Source: Paenibacillus sp. FSL R5-0912
Lineage (GTDB): Bacteria; Bacillota; Bacilli; Paenibacillales; Paenibacillaceae
Direction of reading: 5' to 3'
Length of the DNA: 64,000 nucleotides
NCBI RefSeq assembly: GCF_000758605.1
Contig: NZ_CP009282.1
Span: 7,564,001 to 7,628,000, forward strand
In this document: positions 33,311-41,680 of the stretch, in pieces
Layout: each line of letters opens with the position of its first letter
Numbering within the stretch: the stretch's first letter is position 1
Translations under genes and position numbers: made by a program
Notes under the pieces: model-generated
The model's input: only the letters and a program-made list of their open reading frames with translations
What the model was told of the DNA's origin: nothing
The model's database searches: none

Positions 33311-34318
33311 CTAAATATCCCCAAGAAGTGCATCAAGCTGATCCCAATGCTCCGCAGTATGAATCATTTCTTCGGCAAAGCGGGCAGGGACCCTGCTCGA
33401 CGAATCGAGCGGCGGCTTGATCCACCAAAGCGACTCGATGCACCAGACATACTTGACTGCCCGCAAAAGAGTGCCCGGCGGCAGCGGGTGTACACTACGG
33501 TAGCCTTCAGCGAAAGCAGCAACCGCATCCCCGCGGAATCCGCTCCCGCCGAGTGTGCCGGAGAGGACCGCCCGTCCGAGGTCCAGCGCCGGAAACGAGT
33601 AGCGTGCCCGGTCGAAGTCAACGATGGCTGTCAGCGCATCCCCTTCGAACAGCAGGTTGTCCGCCCACAGATCAAGGTGGGCCCAGCCCGCTGTCAGAGG
33701 CGTAAAGTCCTTATCTCCAAGTGAATCAGCAACCGCCTTCTGTAATAGCAGCGCGTCCCGGACACGCCCAGACGAGCTGCGGGCTGCCTCCCAGCTTACC
33801 TCCCAGGCGAGCTCCATCTCCTCGCGCGACAACTGCCAGGCCGGTTCACCCGCCTGCACTGCTGCTCCGACCCCTGATGCCGCCGCGGCACCCCAGACGG
33901 TATGCATATCCGCAGCAGCCCGTCCGAGTGCATGCATTCCCTGCTCACCGATCCTGCCGGCTGGCACCATAGCACCCGGACAGCATGTCATGACGGTCAT
34001 GTATCTTCCGCAGGGCAGGATGTGCATGCAGCGCCCTTCCAGCGTTAAAGGCTCAGGACACGGTCCTCCCGACTGGTACCACAGGAGCTGCAGCTGCAGC
34101 GCATTCTCAATCTTGCCGCGAAACTCCGGATCCTCCATCTTGAACCGCCCGGGGTGATAGCTTTTGGCGAATAGCCGCCCCTTATTCGTCCCGATAATCC
34201 ACTTCTCGTTCAATAGTCCGCGATTCACACGCCCGGCAGACAGCAGCTCAGCCTCAAAATGCTTCTTCAGCCAGCCTGCGATCTCGTCAATTAATTGGTC
34301 CTCAGTCGTCAGCAGCAT
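33311..34318 (-). CDS. Aminoglycoside phosphotransferase (APH) family protein
   Basis: A 335-residue protein-kinase-like phosphotransferase. The catalytic loop HLDLWADNLLF (Brenner-type HxDxxxxN) and the metal-binding DFDRARYS are present at about residues 215-240; the N-terminal lobe contains GRLFAKSYHPGRF, with the probable ATP-contacting Lys. Such proteins phosphorylate small molecules such as homoserine, choline or antibiotics, and many in spore-formers are CotS-like. The substrate is unknown. It lies downstream of the TetR-type gene on the same strand, with 42 bases between them. Confidence 0.82.
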   Translation of the reverse strand: MLLTTEDQLIDEIAGWLKKHFEAELLSAGRVNRGLLNEKWIIGTNKGRLFAKSYHPGRFKMEDPEFRGKIENALQLQLLWYQSGGPCPEPLTLEGRCMHILPCGRYMTVMTCCPGAMVPAGRIGEQGMHALGRAAADMHTVWGAAAASGVGAAVQAGEPAWQLSREEMELAWEVSWEAARSSSGRVRDALLLQKAVADSLGDKDFTPLTAGWAHLDLWADNLLFEGDALTAIVDFDRARYSFPALDLGRAVLSGTLGGSGFRGDAVAAFAEGYRSVHPLPPGTLLRAVKYVWCIESLWWIKPPLDSSSRVPARFAEEMIHTAEHWDQLDALLGDI

Positions 34319-34359
34319 TATAAGCCAACCTTTCTAATCAGATTCCCCTATTCATGATT

Positions 34360-34941
34360 CTATCTCAACAATGTCAATATTTCTCTGACAGATTTATCAA
34401 TAAAGGCACGCTCAGGCCGGGATTTCATGAACACAGTCAGTCCGATTAATGATATGACCAGTGTCTGCGCCAGACTCTTTGCGTTAATCCCGGGATCAAG
34501 CTCACCTGAACGCAACCCCCGTTCAACCGTTTCCTGGAAGATTACCGAGAGATACATCTGATGTTCTCTGGTCAGGATTGCAAACTTCTCATCATGCGGC
34601 GCAAGCTCCACCATCGAGTTTAGGCAAAAGCATCCCCAGTTCGGGTCTTTCCCATATTCCTGTGCCACTAGATTCTCAAAAAAACTGCGGAATGCTTCTT
34701 TAACAGAAGAATTAGTCTGGAGTCTGCCCCGGATAGAGGCAGCGTGAGCACTCGTATATTTGCGCAGCGCAGCTTCAAATAGTCCTTTTTTATCTCCAAA
34801 GGCGGAGTATAGGCTGGGGCGCTGAATGCCCATTCTTGAAGTCAAATCGCTCAAAGAGGTAGCTTCGAATCCTTTCTCCCAGAATAGCTGCATCGCTGCA
34901 TCCAATACCTTGTCTTCATCAAATTCACGTTGCCGGGCCAA
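34360..34941 (-). CDS. TetR/AcrR family transcriptional regulator
   Basis: A 193-residue repressor. The N-terminal helix-turn-helix reads KVLDAAMQLFWEKGFEATSL then SDLTSRMGIQRPSLYSAFGDKK, typical of the AcrR subgroup. The C-terminal domain should bind a drug-like ligand; the ligand is unknown. TTG 34941, five bases after AGAGGGG, gives the classic MARQREFDED start; ATG 34959 lies inside an operator box. It is divergent from the MFS gene and both sides carry a CGTTCAGTAT box, so it probably represses the pump and itself. Confidence 0.88.
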   Translation of the reverse strand: MARQREFDEDKVLDAAMQLFWEKGFEATSLSDLTSRMGIQRPSLYSAFGDKKGLFEAALRKYTSAHAASIRGRLQTNSSVKEAFRSFFENLVAQEYGKDPNWGCFCLNSMVELAPHDEKFAILTREHQMYLSVIFQETVERGLRSGELDPGINAKSLAQTLVISLIGLTVFMKSRPERAFIDKSVREILTLLR

Positions 34942-34956
34942 TATAACCCCTCTTTT

Positions 34957-34972
34957 CATATCGTTCAGTATA
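34957..34972. promoter_or_regulatory. TetR-type operator box, regulator side
   Basis: CATATCGTTCAGTATA is an imperfect palindrome sharing ATNTCGTTCAGTAT-like sequence with the box at 35076-35091. It overlaps the region just upstream of the regulator's TTG start. Confidence 0.75.
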
Positions 34973-35031
34973 TTATAATTCTATTGTTCACAGATTACAT
35001 TGTCAATAAAATTGGGATTGCGCAGCAGGTA

Positions 35032-35060
35032 TTGACATAACCATTTATCAGGGTTACATT
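35032..35060 (+). promoter_or_regulatory. Promoter of the MFS gene
   Basis: TTGACA (35032-35037), a 17-base spacer and TACATT (35055-35060). The operator box at 35076-35091 lies just downstream of the expected start site. Confidence 0.75.
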
Positions 35061-35075
35061 TATCAGGAATTATTT

Positions 35076-35091
35076 CATACCGTTCAGTATG
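35076..35091. promoter_or_regulatory. TetR-type operator box, MFS side
   Basis: CATACCGTTCAGTATG is a near-palindrome (outer CATAC and GTATG arms) that repeats the box at 34957-34972. Confidence 0.8.
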
Positions 35092-35116
35092 AAATGAAAT
35101 TTAAGGAGGCGTCTCT

Positions 35117-36318
35117 TTGGAAAAGGTAGTTGAACAACCGCTTATAGCATCCGAATCCGCTCCGGCATCTCCAATGTCCCGGAGTGTTGCACTCTTATTT
35201 GCCATCGCCTGCGGACTGGCAGTCGCCAATATTTATTACGCGCAGCCCCTGCTGGACGCTATCTCGCAGGAATTCGGGATTATTCATTCCTCCGTCGGTC
35301 TTGTTATCACCATCACTCAAGTCTGTTACGCTCTTGGACTGCTGTTGCTGGTGCCCCTCGGCGATTTATTGAACCGGCGCTGGCTGATCGCCGGACAGAT
35401 GCTGGTATCCGTGCTGGCCTTGATTGTGGTGGGCACCGCCCCCACCAGCAGGATATTATTCATAGCCATAGCTGCAGTTGGATTGCTTGCCGTAGTCACA
35501 CAGACACTGGTTGCCTTCGCCGCAACTTTGGCAGCCCCGGCTGAGCGCGGACGTACCGTGGGCGTGGTAACCAGTGGAATCGTAATTGGGATTCTGCTCG
35601 CACGGACATTCGCCGGTGTATTGACGGATATAGCCGGTTGGCGCTCTGTCTACCTGGTCTCTGCGGGTTTAACACTAATTATGGCTGGAGTATTGTTTCG
35701 GGTGCTGCCCAAGGATGAGCCCTCAAGAGAATCCTTATCCTACCTGCAGCTGCTGCACTCGCTGTTCACGTTATTCGCACAGGAGCGAATTCTGCGCATC
35801 CGCGCTGTACTGGCTCTGCTGATTTTTACCGCGTTCAGTATATTATGGACTTCCCTGGTCCTGCCGCTCAGCGCTCCGCCGCTGTCTTTATCCCATACTG
35901 CAATCGGCGCGTTTGGACTTGCCGGAGCAGCTGGAGCGTTAAGGCAGGCCGTCTTGCCGACCGGGGTTTAGGGCAGAGGACTACAGGTGTGGCATTAATA
36001 CTGTTGCTTCTGTCATGGCTGCCCATAAGTTATACGGAGCATTCGCTTCCCGCGCTAATCATCGGCATTATCCTGCTTGATCTGGCAGTACAAGCCGTAC
36101 ATGTTACCAACCAGAGCATGATTCTTACGGTACGCCCTGAGGCACGCAGCAGGCTTACTGCCGGTTACATGATTTTCTATTCCATAGGCAGCGCCACCGG
36201 GTCAATCGCATCTACCAGCATCTATGCTCACTCAGGCTGGAACGGAGTATGCTTGTTAGGTGCAATCGTCAGTGCCCTGGCTCTGCTATTCTGGGCATTA
36301 ACCCGCCGCCTTAAATAG
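35117..36318 (+). pseudogene. MFS drug-efflux-type transporter, frameshifted
   Basis: The first frame (35117-35971) encodes helices 1-8 of a 12-helix MFS pump (ACGLAVANIYYAQPLL; GRTVGVVTSGIVIGILLAR). After GLAGAAGAL the frame breaks near 35941. The other frame then continues AGRLADRGLGQRTTGVALIL to a normal C-terminus at 36318. One base appears lost relative to the usual GAL-A-AGRLADR continuation. TTG 35117 follows AAGGAGG by seven bases. The break may be real inactivation or a sequence error. The pump is probably controlled by the divergent TetR protein. Confidence 0.82.
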
Positions 36319-36381
36319 ATAAATATAAGGCCGCCCTTACAGGCGGCTCACGGCTCTCTTATATTCTGTGCATTGCGCAGA

Positions 36382-37326
36382 CTAGTTAAGTTTGGTCACT
36401 TCCATTACCTTGCTGCTAAACTGGTAAGTTACACTGACATTCTCTATAATCTCCGTATCCTGATAGGCCAGGGAACCCTTGAACTCCAAGGTATCATTGT
36501 CCTTCCAGACGATGTTACTGGCATCACTATAATTTTCATAATCCGGGCGGATCCATGTGTCTATTCCTTGCTCCGCCCCATATTTGACTCTTGCGGATTC
36601 TATTAATTCTGGACTGGTTCTTCCTTCCTCCACATTAATAATCTGCACAAATTCACTTTTATTAGAGCTGGTGACGACCGCAACTAACTTCTTATCGGGT
36701 GAAGGAATCATATCTGTGATATACATAGAAGGTGCAGAGAAGCTTGAATATTCCTCCAGCTTATTGTCTTTGATCCTCCATAGGACATTCTGGCTTCCAT
36801 AATCCGAATAATGATTAAATAACGTAAATAACATACTCCCGTCTGCCAGTTTAACAATATACGTACTCCGGTAACTTAAGGACAGAATATCTATGGCAAA
36901 AGCAGCCGCATCGGCGATTTTGGGATTCTCATTTCGTGCAAACGGCTGAAGTTTATTTAATGCCTTTGCTCGTAAGCTTGGATCATTGAAGCCTTCCACC
37001 AGTCTATTAATAGCAATATATACATGTTCTTCATTGTCACTTTTGAGGGCCTGCAGAAATTTCATCCCATCATACTTAGGAACGGGCAGTAACTCCATGT
37101 CTTCAGCTCTCAGATAACGGATGTACGGCTCTGCGTTTTGATTCTTATAATATTCGGTTGCTAATAGCGCAGAAGCGGTTGAGCTATAGAGCACAAGACA
37201 AGCAACCAGAGCCACCCACTTTTTAGAAAAGCCTTTTTTCCTTTTCTCCGCTCCGCTCGATCCGGCTGCTTCAATTAAATCCTCATCAATAAGTCCGATC
37301 TCGCGGAATAACTCTTCTCTTTTCAC
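36382..37326 (-). CDS. Putative anti-sigma factor / membrane-anchored partner of the ECF sigma factor
   Basis: A 314-residue protein with a cytoplasmic N-terminus of about 35 residues (MKREELFREIGLIDEDLIEA), one membrane helix (WVALVACLVLYSSTASALL) and a large external domain with HEAT-like (YIAINRLVEGFNDPSLRAKA) and beta-rich stretches. This layout, and a 4-base overlap with the upstream sigma-factor gene, make it the likely anti-sigma factor. No ZAS zinc motif is seen. The signal is unknown. Confidence 0.68.
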   Translation of the reverse strand: MKREELFREIGLIDEDLIEAAGSSGAEKRKKGFSKKWVALVACLVLYSSTASALLATEYYKNQNAEPYIRYLRAEDMELLPVPKYDGMKFLQALKSDNEEHVYIAINRLVEGFNDPSLRAKALNKLQPFARNENPKIADAAAFAIDILSLSYRSTYIVKLADGSMLFTLFNHYSDYGSQNVLWRIKDNKLEEYSSFSAPSMYITDMIPSPDKKLVAVVTSSNKSEFVQIINVEEGRTSPELIESARVKYGAEQGIDTWIRPDYENYSDASNIVWKDNDTLEFKGSLAYQDTEIIENVSVTYQFSSKVMEVTKLN

Positions 37327-37880
37327 AGGCGAACTCCCCCCTTGGCTAAATGAACTCTGAGCTTATTTCTTGTTCTGAAAAGAATGGACTTCACCTTACT
37401 GCTGCTCATCTGAAATCTCATAGCAAGTTCCTCTATAGAATCTGAATACCAGTACCGCCTAATAAATATATTTCTGGCTTGCTCCTCTATGCCATATAGA
37501 AATTCGTTGATCAAGCTTGCGGTTTCACCCGCTTCATATTCTCCTTCTACCGTATCCGGGGAAGCTATGCACCCTTCCAGTTCGGTTAGAATGGCATCAA
37601 ACTGACGGTTGCGTTTCTTGGCTGTAATATAGCTATATCTATCGAGCGCTATATTACGTGTAATTCTTCCTAGAAATACAGATAGCTTCCTGGGCATCGT
37701 TGGCGGAATTGCATTCCACGCTGCCAGGTATGTATCATTCTCACATTCATCAATATCTGAGAGATTGGATAGGATGTTTCGGGCAATCACTCTGCAGTAA
37801 GCCCCGTATTTATCCTTGGTCTCTACAATGGCCTGCTGTGAACGCTGTAAGTATAGGCGGACTATTCCCTGATCTTCCAT
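37323..37880 (-). CDS. ECF-type RNA polymerase sigma factor
   Basis: A 185-residue sigma-70 family protein with region 2 (YCRVIARNILSNLSDIDECE then NDTYLAAWNAIPP) and region 4 (FIRRYWYSDSIEELAMRFQM then SSSKVKSILFRTRNKLRVHL). It directs RNA polymerase to a small regulon, usually including its own operon. The downstream membrane protein overlaps its stop and probably holds it inactive. Confidence 0.85.
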   Translation of the reverse strand: MEDQGIVRLYLQRSQQAIVETKDKYGAYCRVIARNILSNLSDIDECENDTYLAAWNAIPPTMPRKLSVFLGRITRNIALDRYSYITAKKRNRQFDAILTELEGCIASPDTVEGEYEAGETASLINEFLYGIEEQARNIFIRRYWYSDSIEELAMRFQMSSSKVKSILFRTRNKLRVHLAKGGVRL

Positions 37881-37959
37881 CTGTCATTCTCCTTTTAATC
37901 TCTTATCTATACAGTAGGGAATTGTTGGAACGGGTTGCACTTATATTATAATTTCCACA

Positions 37960-38006
37960 GAAAAAATCCCAGCGCATAAGAAGTATCCCTCTTATCAGCC
38001 AGGATT
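37960..38006 (-). terminator. Intrinsic terminator (minus strand)
   Basis: An imperfect stem with outer pair AATCC/GGATT and inner pair ATAAGA/TCTTAT; the minus strand continues TTTTTTCTG. It lies just after the stop of the lectin-like remnant. Confidence 0.7.
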
Positions 38007-38036
38007 AAGATATGTTCAGAACAATTTAAAAGCTAA

Positions 38037-38508
38037 TTATTCCGCGTTCACTATAAGTGTGTCTTCATCTTCACCGGGTTCAGGTGCCAGACTTACAGTG
38101 AGGTCCACAGTCAGGGTATCCGTTATAGCGGTATCCGTCCAGGACGTTCCGTCCCATATCTGCTTCAGATAGGTCACCGTTATCTTGAAATCACCTGCTA
38201 CAGAGGGAAGGTACTCGGCCTCATATACCAGATCAGTAACGGTAAACGTTCCCGACTTGCCTGCCTCCGTGGAGTTCCACGCTAACGGTTGATGCCGCTC
38301 GTCGCCGATGATTGGCGATGTGTTGCCCTGATTATAGCCCTCCGCTGTCAGGACCGTCTACCGCCTTGAACAGCTCCAGCTTCTTGTCGTTCACATTCAT
38401 CCGGTACATATAATAGTTATTGGCATCCTGCACCCGGAAGAGGATGCCGGCATTGGCATTCGCGATGGGAACTTCACTTTGGCTTCCACATACCTCCTCT
38501 AGATCCAT
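38037..38508 (-). pseudogene. Remnant of a secreted lectin-like (LamG/CBM66-like) protein gene
   Basis: From ATG 38508 (after AAGGAG) a 58-residue frame contains ANAGILFRVQDANNYYMYRM and KKLELFKAVDG, a pattern typical of concanavalin-A-like carbohydrate-binding modules, and then stops. A second frame then runs about 100 residues (GYNQGNTSPIIGDERHQPLA, SGTFTVTDLVYEAEY, LTVDLTVSLAPEPG) to TAA at 38037-38039. The two pieces look like parts of one larger gene joined by deletion and frameshift. A terminator is retained downstream. Confidence 0.65.
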
Positions 38509-38815
38509 ATTGGCTCCTTATGCATGGTGAAACGGGCAGGACAACCTCAAATAAGTAACCGCTTTCATAACATGCCCTCACCTACGGAGTTATTTCTTAC
38601 TATAATCCTGGTCCATGAAGAAAGGAGCGTGGCAGGCCCACTCTCCAGGGATACAATTATACTGTGCTGTATGAACTACACCGCTCTCTGTAGAGCAGGA
38701 AAAGTCGTAATAACACTTTGCTTAGCGAATCAGCACTTCCTTTGTCACCTGTGCAGGGGGCCGCCAAAGAACAACGAATTACTCATAGAAGGACTACTAA
38801 ACTGGAGGGATTGAA
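38509..38815. other. Intergenic region, no gene seen
   Basis: No convincing coding frame, RNA motif or repeat is seen. It includes the ribosome site GGAGG just before ATG 38816. Confidence 0.5.
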
Positions 38816-39361
38816 ATGGAAATTCTGAAAACAAAGGAAGCTGCGGAGCTGCTGTCCGTTAGCCAGACTACGATCAAACGCTGGGCGGCCATGTTCCCCG
38901 ATTTCTTTCCAAAGGACCGTCTTGGACATTATACCTTCTCGGAGCGGCAGATCAGCCAGCTCAATCATATTAAAGGCCGTATTAATCAGGGGGAAGCACT
39001 GGAATGCATCCATCTGGATCTCACGAATGACAACCTGCCAAGGGGCCCGCTGCAAGAGAATCTAAGCCCTGATACAGACGGTGACCCTATGAATAAAATA
39101 TGGTCCCGGATCGGGTATATTGAACACGCGCTGGATCAGAAAGCAAACGAGGTAGTTTCGATTCAGTTGCTCCAGCAGCGTGCTGAACTTGAGGATATGC
39201 GTGTAATGATTAAACAATTATCCGCAACGCTGGAAACGATGCAGAAGCCCGGCAGTAACTCCCTCTCCACGTATGAAGAGCTTCATCCGGTTGCCGCCGG
39301 CAGGCTGACGTCTCCGCCAAGGAAGCGCGGTCTATTGCGCTCCTTTTTCCCATTCCTATAG
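38816..39361 (+). CDS. MerR-type DNA-binding protein, RacA-like
   Basis: A 181-residue protein with an N-terminal MerR-type helix-turn-helix (LKTKEAAELLSVSQTTIKRW, then LGHYTFSERQISQLNHIK), a coiled-coil middle (QLLQQRAELEDMRVMIKQLS) and a basic hydrophobic tail (PRKRGLLRSFFPFL). Order and length recall RacA, the B. subtilis chromosome-anchoring protein of sporulation (about 184 residues, similar GHYxFS motif), and the tail could touch the membrane. An ordinary MerR-family regulator is the alternative. ATG 38816 follows GGAGG. Single gene. Confidence 0.65.
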   Translation: MEILKTKEAAELLSVSQTTIKRWAAMFPDFFPKDRLGHYTFSERQISQLNHIKGRINQGEALECIHLDLTNDNLPRGPLQENLSPDTDGDPMNKIWSRIGYIEHALDQKANEVVSIQLLQQRAELEDMRVMIKQLSATLETMQKPGSNSLSTYEELHPVAAGRLTSPPRKRGLLRSFFPFL

Positions 39362-39377
39362 GCCCGCCTCTTCACAC

Positions 39378-39426
39378 AAAAAAGGTGCGACAAGCCCGGT
39401 TCATCACCAGACGCTCGCCGCACCTT
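39378..39426 (-). terminator. Intrinsic terminator (minus strand)
   Basis: AAGGTGCG (39382-39389) pairs with CGCACCTT (39419-39426); the minus strand continues TTTTGTGTG. It ends the gene at 39438-39818. Confidence 0.75.
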
Positions 39427-39437
39427 CACTCTCCAGC

Positions 39438-39818
39438 TTATATTAATGCGTTGAAATGGCCATCCGCGTCCACCGTCGCCGTCCGGGGATCGGTGAGACC
39501 GATACCCTTGAAGCCTCCCGTTCCTTCATTGCGCCAGAGGGGGAGGTGATCCTGAAGCGGAGATGCCGGTACGAAATTGGCAGGGGTGCTGCTTCCGCTC
39601 TTTAGTACGAGCTGGGACTCCAGCAGCCGGATTTGCCGCTGCAGCTGCTCCCGCCGGTACGGAGTCTGCATCTGACTTCCCTGTGCCGCATTCACTTTAT
39701 CCAGTTCCATCATCAGCTGGTTGCGCTGCTTCTCCAGGGAACTGACATCACTCTGTGTACCGCCATAGGCCGCAATGGGCTGTACGGAGCTGATGCCTGA
39801 TACTGTCTGTGCCGCCAT
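39438..39818 (-). CDS. Hypothetical protein, FlxA-like
   Basis: A 126-residue soluble protein. It starts MAAQTVSGISSVQPI, has a central coiled coil (SSLEKQRNQLMMELDKVNAA, YRREQLQRQIRLLESQLVL) and a Pro/Gly-rich C-terminal part. The coiled-coil segment resembles FlxA-like proteins, whose role is unclear. ATG 39818 lies seven bases after GGAGGG; the frame extends to 39863 without another ribosome site. Confidence 0.6.
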   Translation of the reverse strand: MAAQTVSGISSVQPIAAYGGTQSDVSSLEKQRNQLMMELDKVNAAQGSQMQTPYRREQLQRQIRLLESQLVLKSGSSTPANFVPASPLQDHLPLWRNEGTGGFKGIGLTDPRTATVDADGHFNALI

Positions 39819-40023
39819 GATCTTTCCCTCCGTTTCCTTGGCCCCTACTCCAAATTCAGCCAAATTCGTAAGTTCTAATCATCTTTATTACCCCGCGTGC
39901 CCCGTTATGACAACATCAGAACCGCAACTGGACAATAATCGTCGTATAGTCTCAGCCGGCCGCTTGTTTCGGACCTACCAAAGACCCACCGGAGGCTGGC
40001 TAAAGTCCCTTCCGCCCAGTCCC

Positions 40024-40734
40024 CTACTCGTCCTTCAACCGCCGCACATACAGAACAACCGACACAACCGTTAATACAACCGTCCATGCCAAAATGATGA
40101 GAAGGGGTTTCAAGACATCTCCCGTTGTATATCCTGTATCGCTTAGACCCAGCAAATGCACAAGCTGGCTGCTTGGCATGTAATCCAGCACCTTGAAGAC
40201 CGGGTAATCCTTGGCCAGTACTGCTCCCCAGGGTGCACCGGTGAATATGAACGCCACCGGGAGTATAGATAATGAGGCTTCAAGCACCGTCTTGGAGAAT
40301 AAACCGCAGATTGTACCGGCTGCCGTGTATAGAATAATTGACAGAATGATTGCTGCCGTAAACGTTCCTATATTAGCCGGCTCATAGCCCAATATATATG
40401 TTGAAATAGCCAGAACAACAGCGGACATGACAAAGACCAGGCTGCTTTTTCCGATCAGAACATCCATGGCCGTGGCCGGAGTCAGCATTAATGACCTTAA
40501 AGTGTTACGCTCCTTCTCCTCTGCGATCAGGCAGGCTTGTGCCATACTCGTCAGGATCACTAACGATGTATTCAGAAGAAAACCGATCGCTCCAGGTAAG
40601 GCTGAGCCTGCACTTCGAAAAAGAAATGCGAAGAGTATAGGAAATACCAGAATAATCGAGATCGCGTAATTGCGCGAGAACTCTTTGTAATCCTTCACAA
40701 ATATCGCCCGGGCCCGTTTCAATGAGATACTCAT
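40024..40734 (-). CDS. ABC-2 type transporter permease
   Basis: A 236-residue permease with six helices, starting ARAIFVKDYKEFSRNYAISI and containing EEKERNTLRSLMLTPATAMD, the coupling-region motif of ABC-2 exporters. It overlaps the ATPase gene by 4 bases. The pair probably exports a drug, peptide or lipid-linked compound. Expression is probably governed by the LytTR protein two genes upstream. Confidence 0.85.
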   Translation of the reverse strand: MSISLKRARAIFVKDYKEFSRNYAISIILVFPILFAFLFRSAGSALPGAIGFLLNTSLVILTSMAQACLIAEEKERNTLRSLMLTPATAMDVLIGKSSLVFVMSAVVLAISTYILGYEPANIGTFTAAIILSIILYTAAGTICGLFSKTVLEASLSILPVAFIFTGAPWGAVLAKDYPVFKVLDYMPSSQLVHLLGLSDTGYTTGDVLKPLLIILAWTVVLTVVSVVLYVRRLKDE

Positions 40735-41576
40735 AGCAGCTCACTTCCTGTCATTTTAATGAAAATATCACCGAGACTGGGCTCTTTCGTCTCGATCCGG
40801 TCAATGAGCCCCCGCTTCATCCAATCCGCGATCCGATCCGCCGTCTCCTCACCGATTGGAAGCTCATAGGCTTCCCCGTTGGTTAAGTCAACACTAACTG
40901 CATTCTTCCGGTGCTGCCGTTTAAGTTCCTTTGGTGAGCCGATGACCTGAATTTGTCCCTGATACAGAATGGCTACACGGTTGCACATCAATTCTGCTTC
41001 AGCCATATCATGCGTAGTCAGAAAAATCGTTGTCCCTTTCTCATTCAGGTAGCGCAAGCCTTTATAAATATGTGCGGAGTTCACCGGGTCCAACGCCGAG
41101 GTAGGCTCATCTAAGAATAATAATTCCGGCTCATGGATAATCGCGCAGGCCAGCGTAACACGCTGACGCATCCCTTTCGATAAAAGATTGACTTTCTTTT
41201 TGCGCTCCCCGCTTAAGTTCACAAACTGCAGCACCTTATCGACTGCAGCTTTGGGAAGATCATATAACTTACGGTACAGCTCCAGATTCTCCTCAACCGA
41301 CAACCGCTCATAGAGGCCGCTGTTATCCGTCAGAATGCCGAAACGCATCTTCTGGGCAGACTGCCGCATCCTATCCGCCGGCTCGTTAAATACACTGGCC
41401 TGTCCGCTGGTCGGATTTAACTGTGCCGTTAGAATCTTGATCAATGTAGTTTTGCCTGAGCCGCTCGGGCCGAGGAACCCAAAAATTTCTCCCTTAGGAA
41501 TAGAAAAAGATACATCTGTTAGCGCATCCCTCTGTCCAAATCTCTTACGGATACGTTCTACCTGGATCACATCCAT
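40731..41576 (-). CDS. ABC transporter ATP-binding protein
   Basis: A 281-residue ATPase: Walker A GPSGSGKTT, signature LSKGMRQRV, Walker B LLFLDEPTSALDP, switch His in TTHDMAEAE, and a C-terminal extension (LPIGEETADRIADWMKRGLI) as in drug or Na+ exporters. ATG 41576 is chosen (GGAG five bases upstream); the frame extends to 41639, but the extra N-terminus has no family match. It is the middle gene of LytTR-ATPase-permease. Confidence 0.88.
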   Translation of the reverse strand: MDVIQVERIRKRFGQRDALTDVSFSIPKGEIFGFLGPSGSGKTTLIKILTAQLNPTSGQASVFNEPADRMRQSAQKMRFGILTDNSGLYERLSVEENLELYRKLYDLPKAAVDKVLQFVNLSGERKKKVNLLSKGMRQRVTLACAIIHEPELLFLDEPTSALDPVNSAHIYKGLRYLNEKGTTIFLTTHDMAEAELMCNRVAILYQGQIQVIGSPKELKRQHRKNAVSVDLTNGEAYELPIGEETADRIADWMKRGLIDRIETKEPSLGDIFIKMTGSELL

Positions 41577-41680
41577 GAACTCCACATCCTTAGCGTTGAT
41601 GGCATAAATATATAAAGAATGCATGCTTCCTGCCATCAAAACCCGCCGAAATGTAGCTGTAACCGGCTGAACGGTACCAT

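Noticed and set aside
36330..36347. GCCGCC/GGCGGC hairpin after the broken MFS gene
   Set aside because: A plain 6-bp stem with no T-run on either strand; not counted as a terminator.
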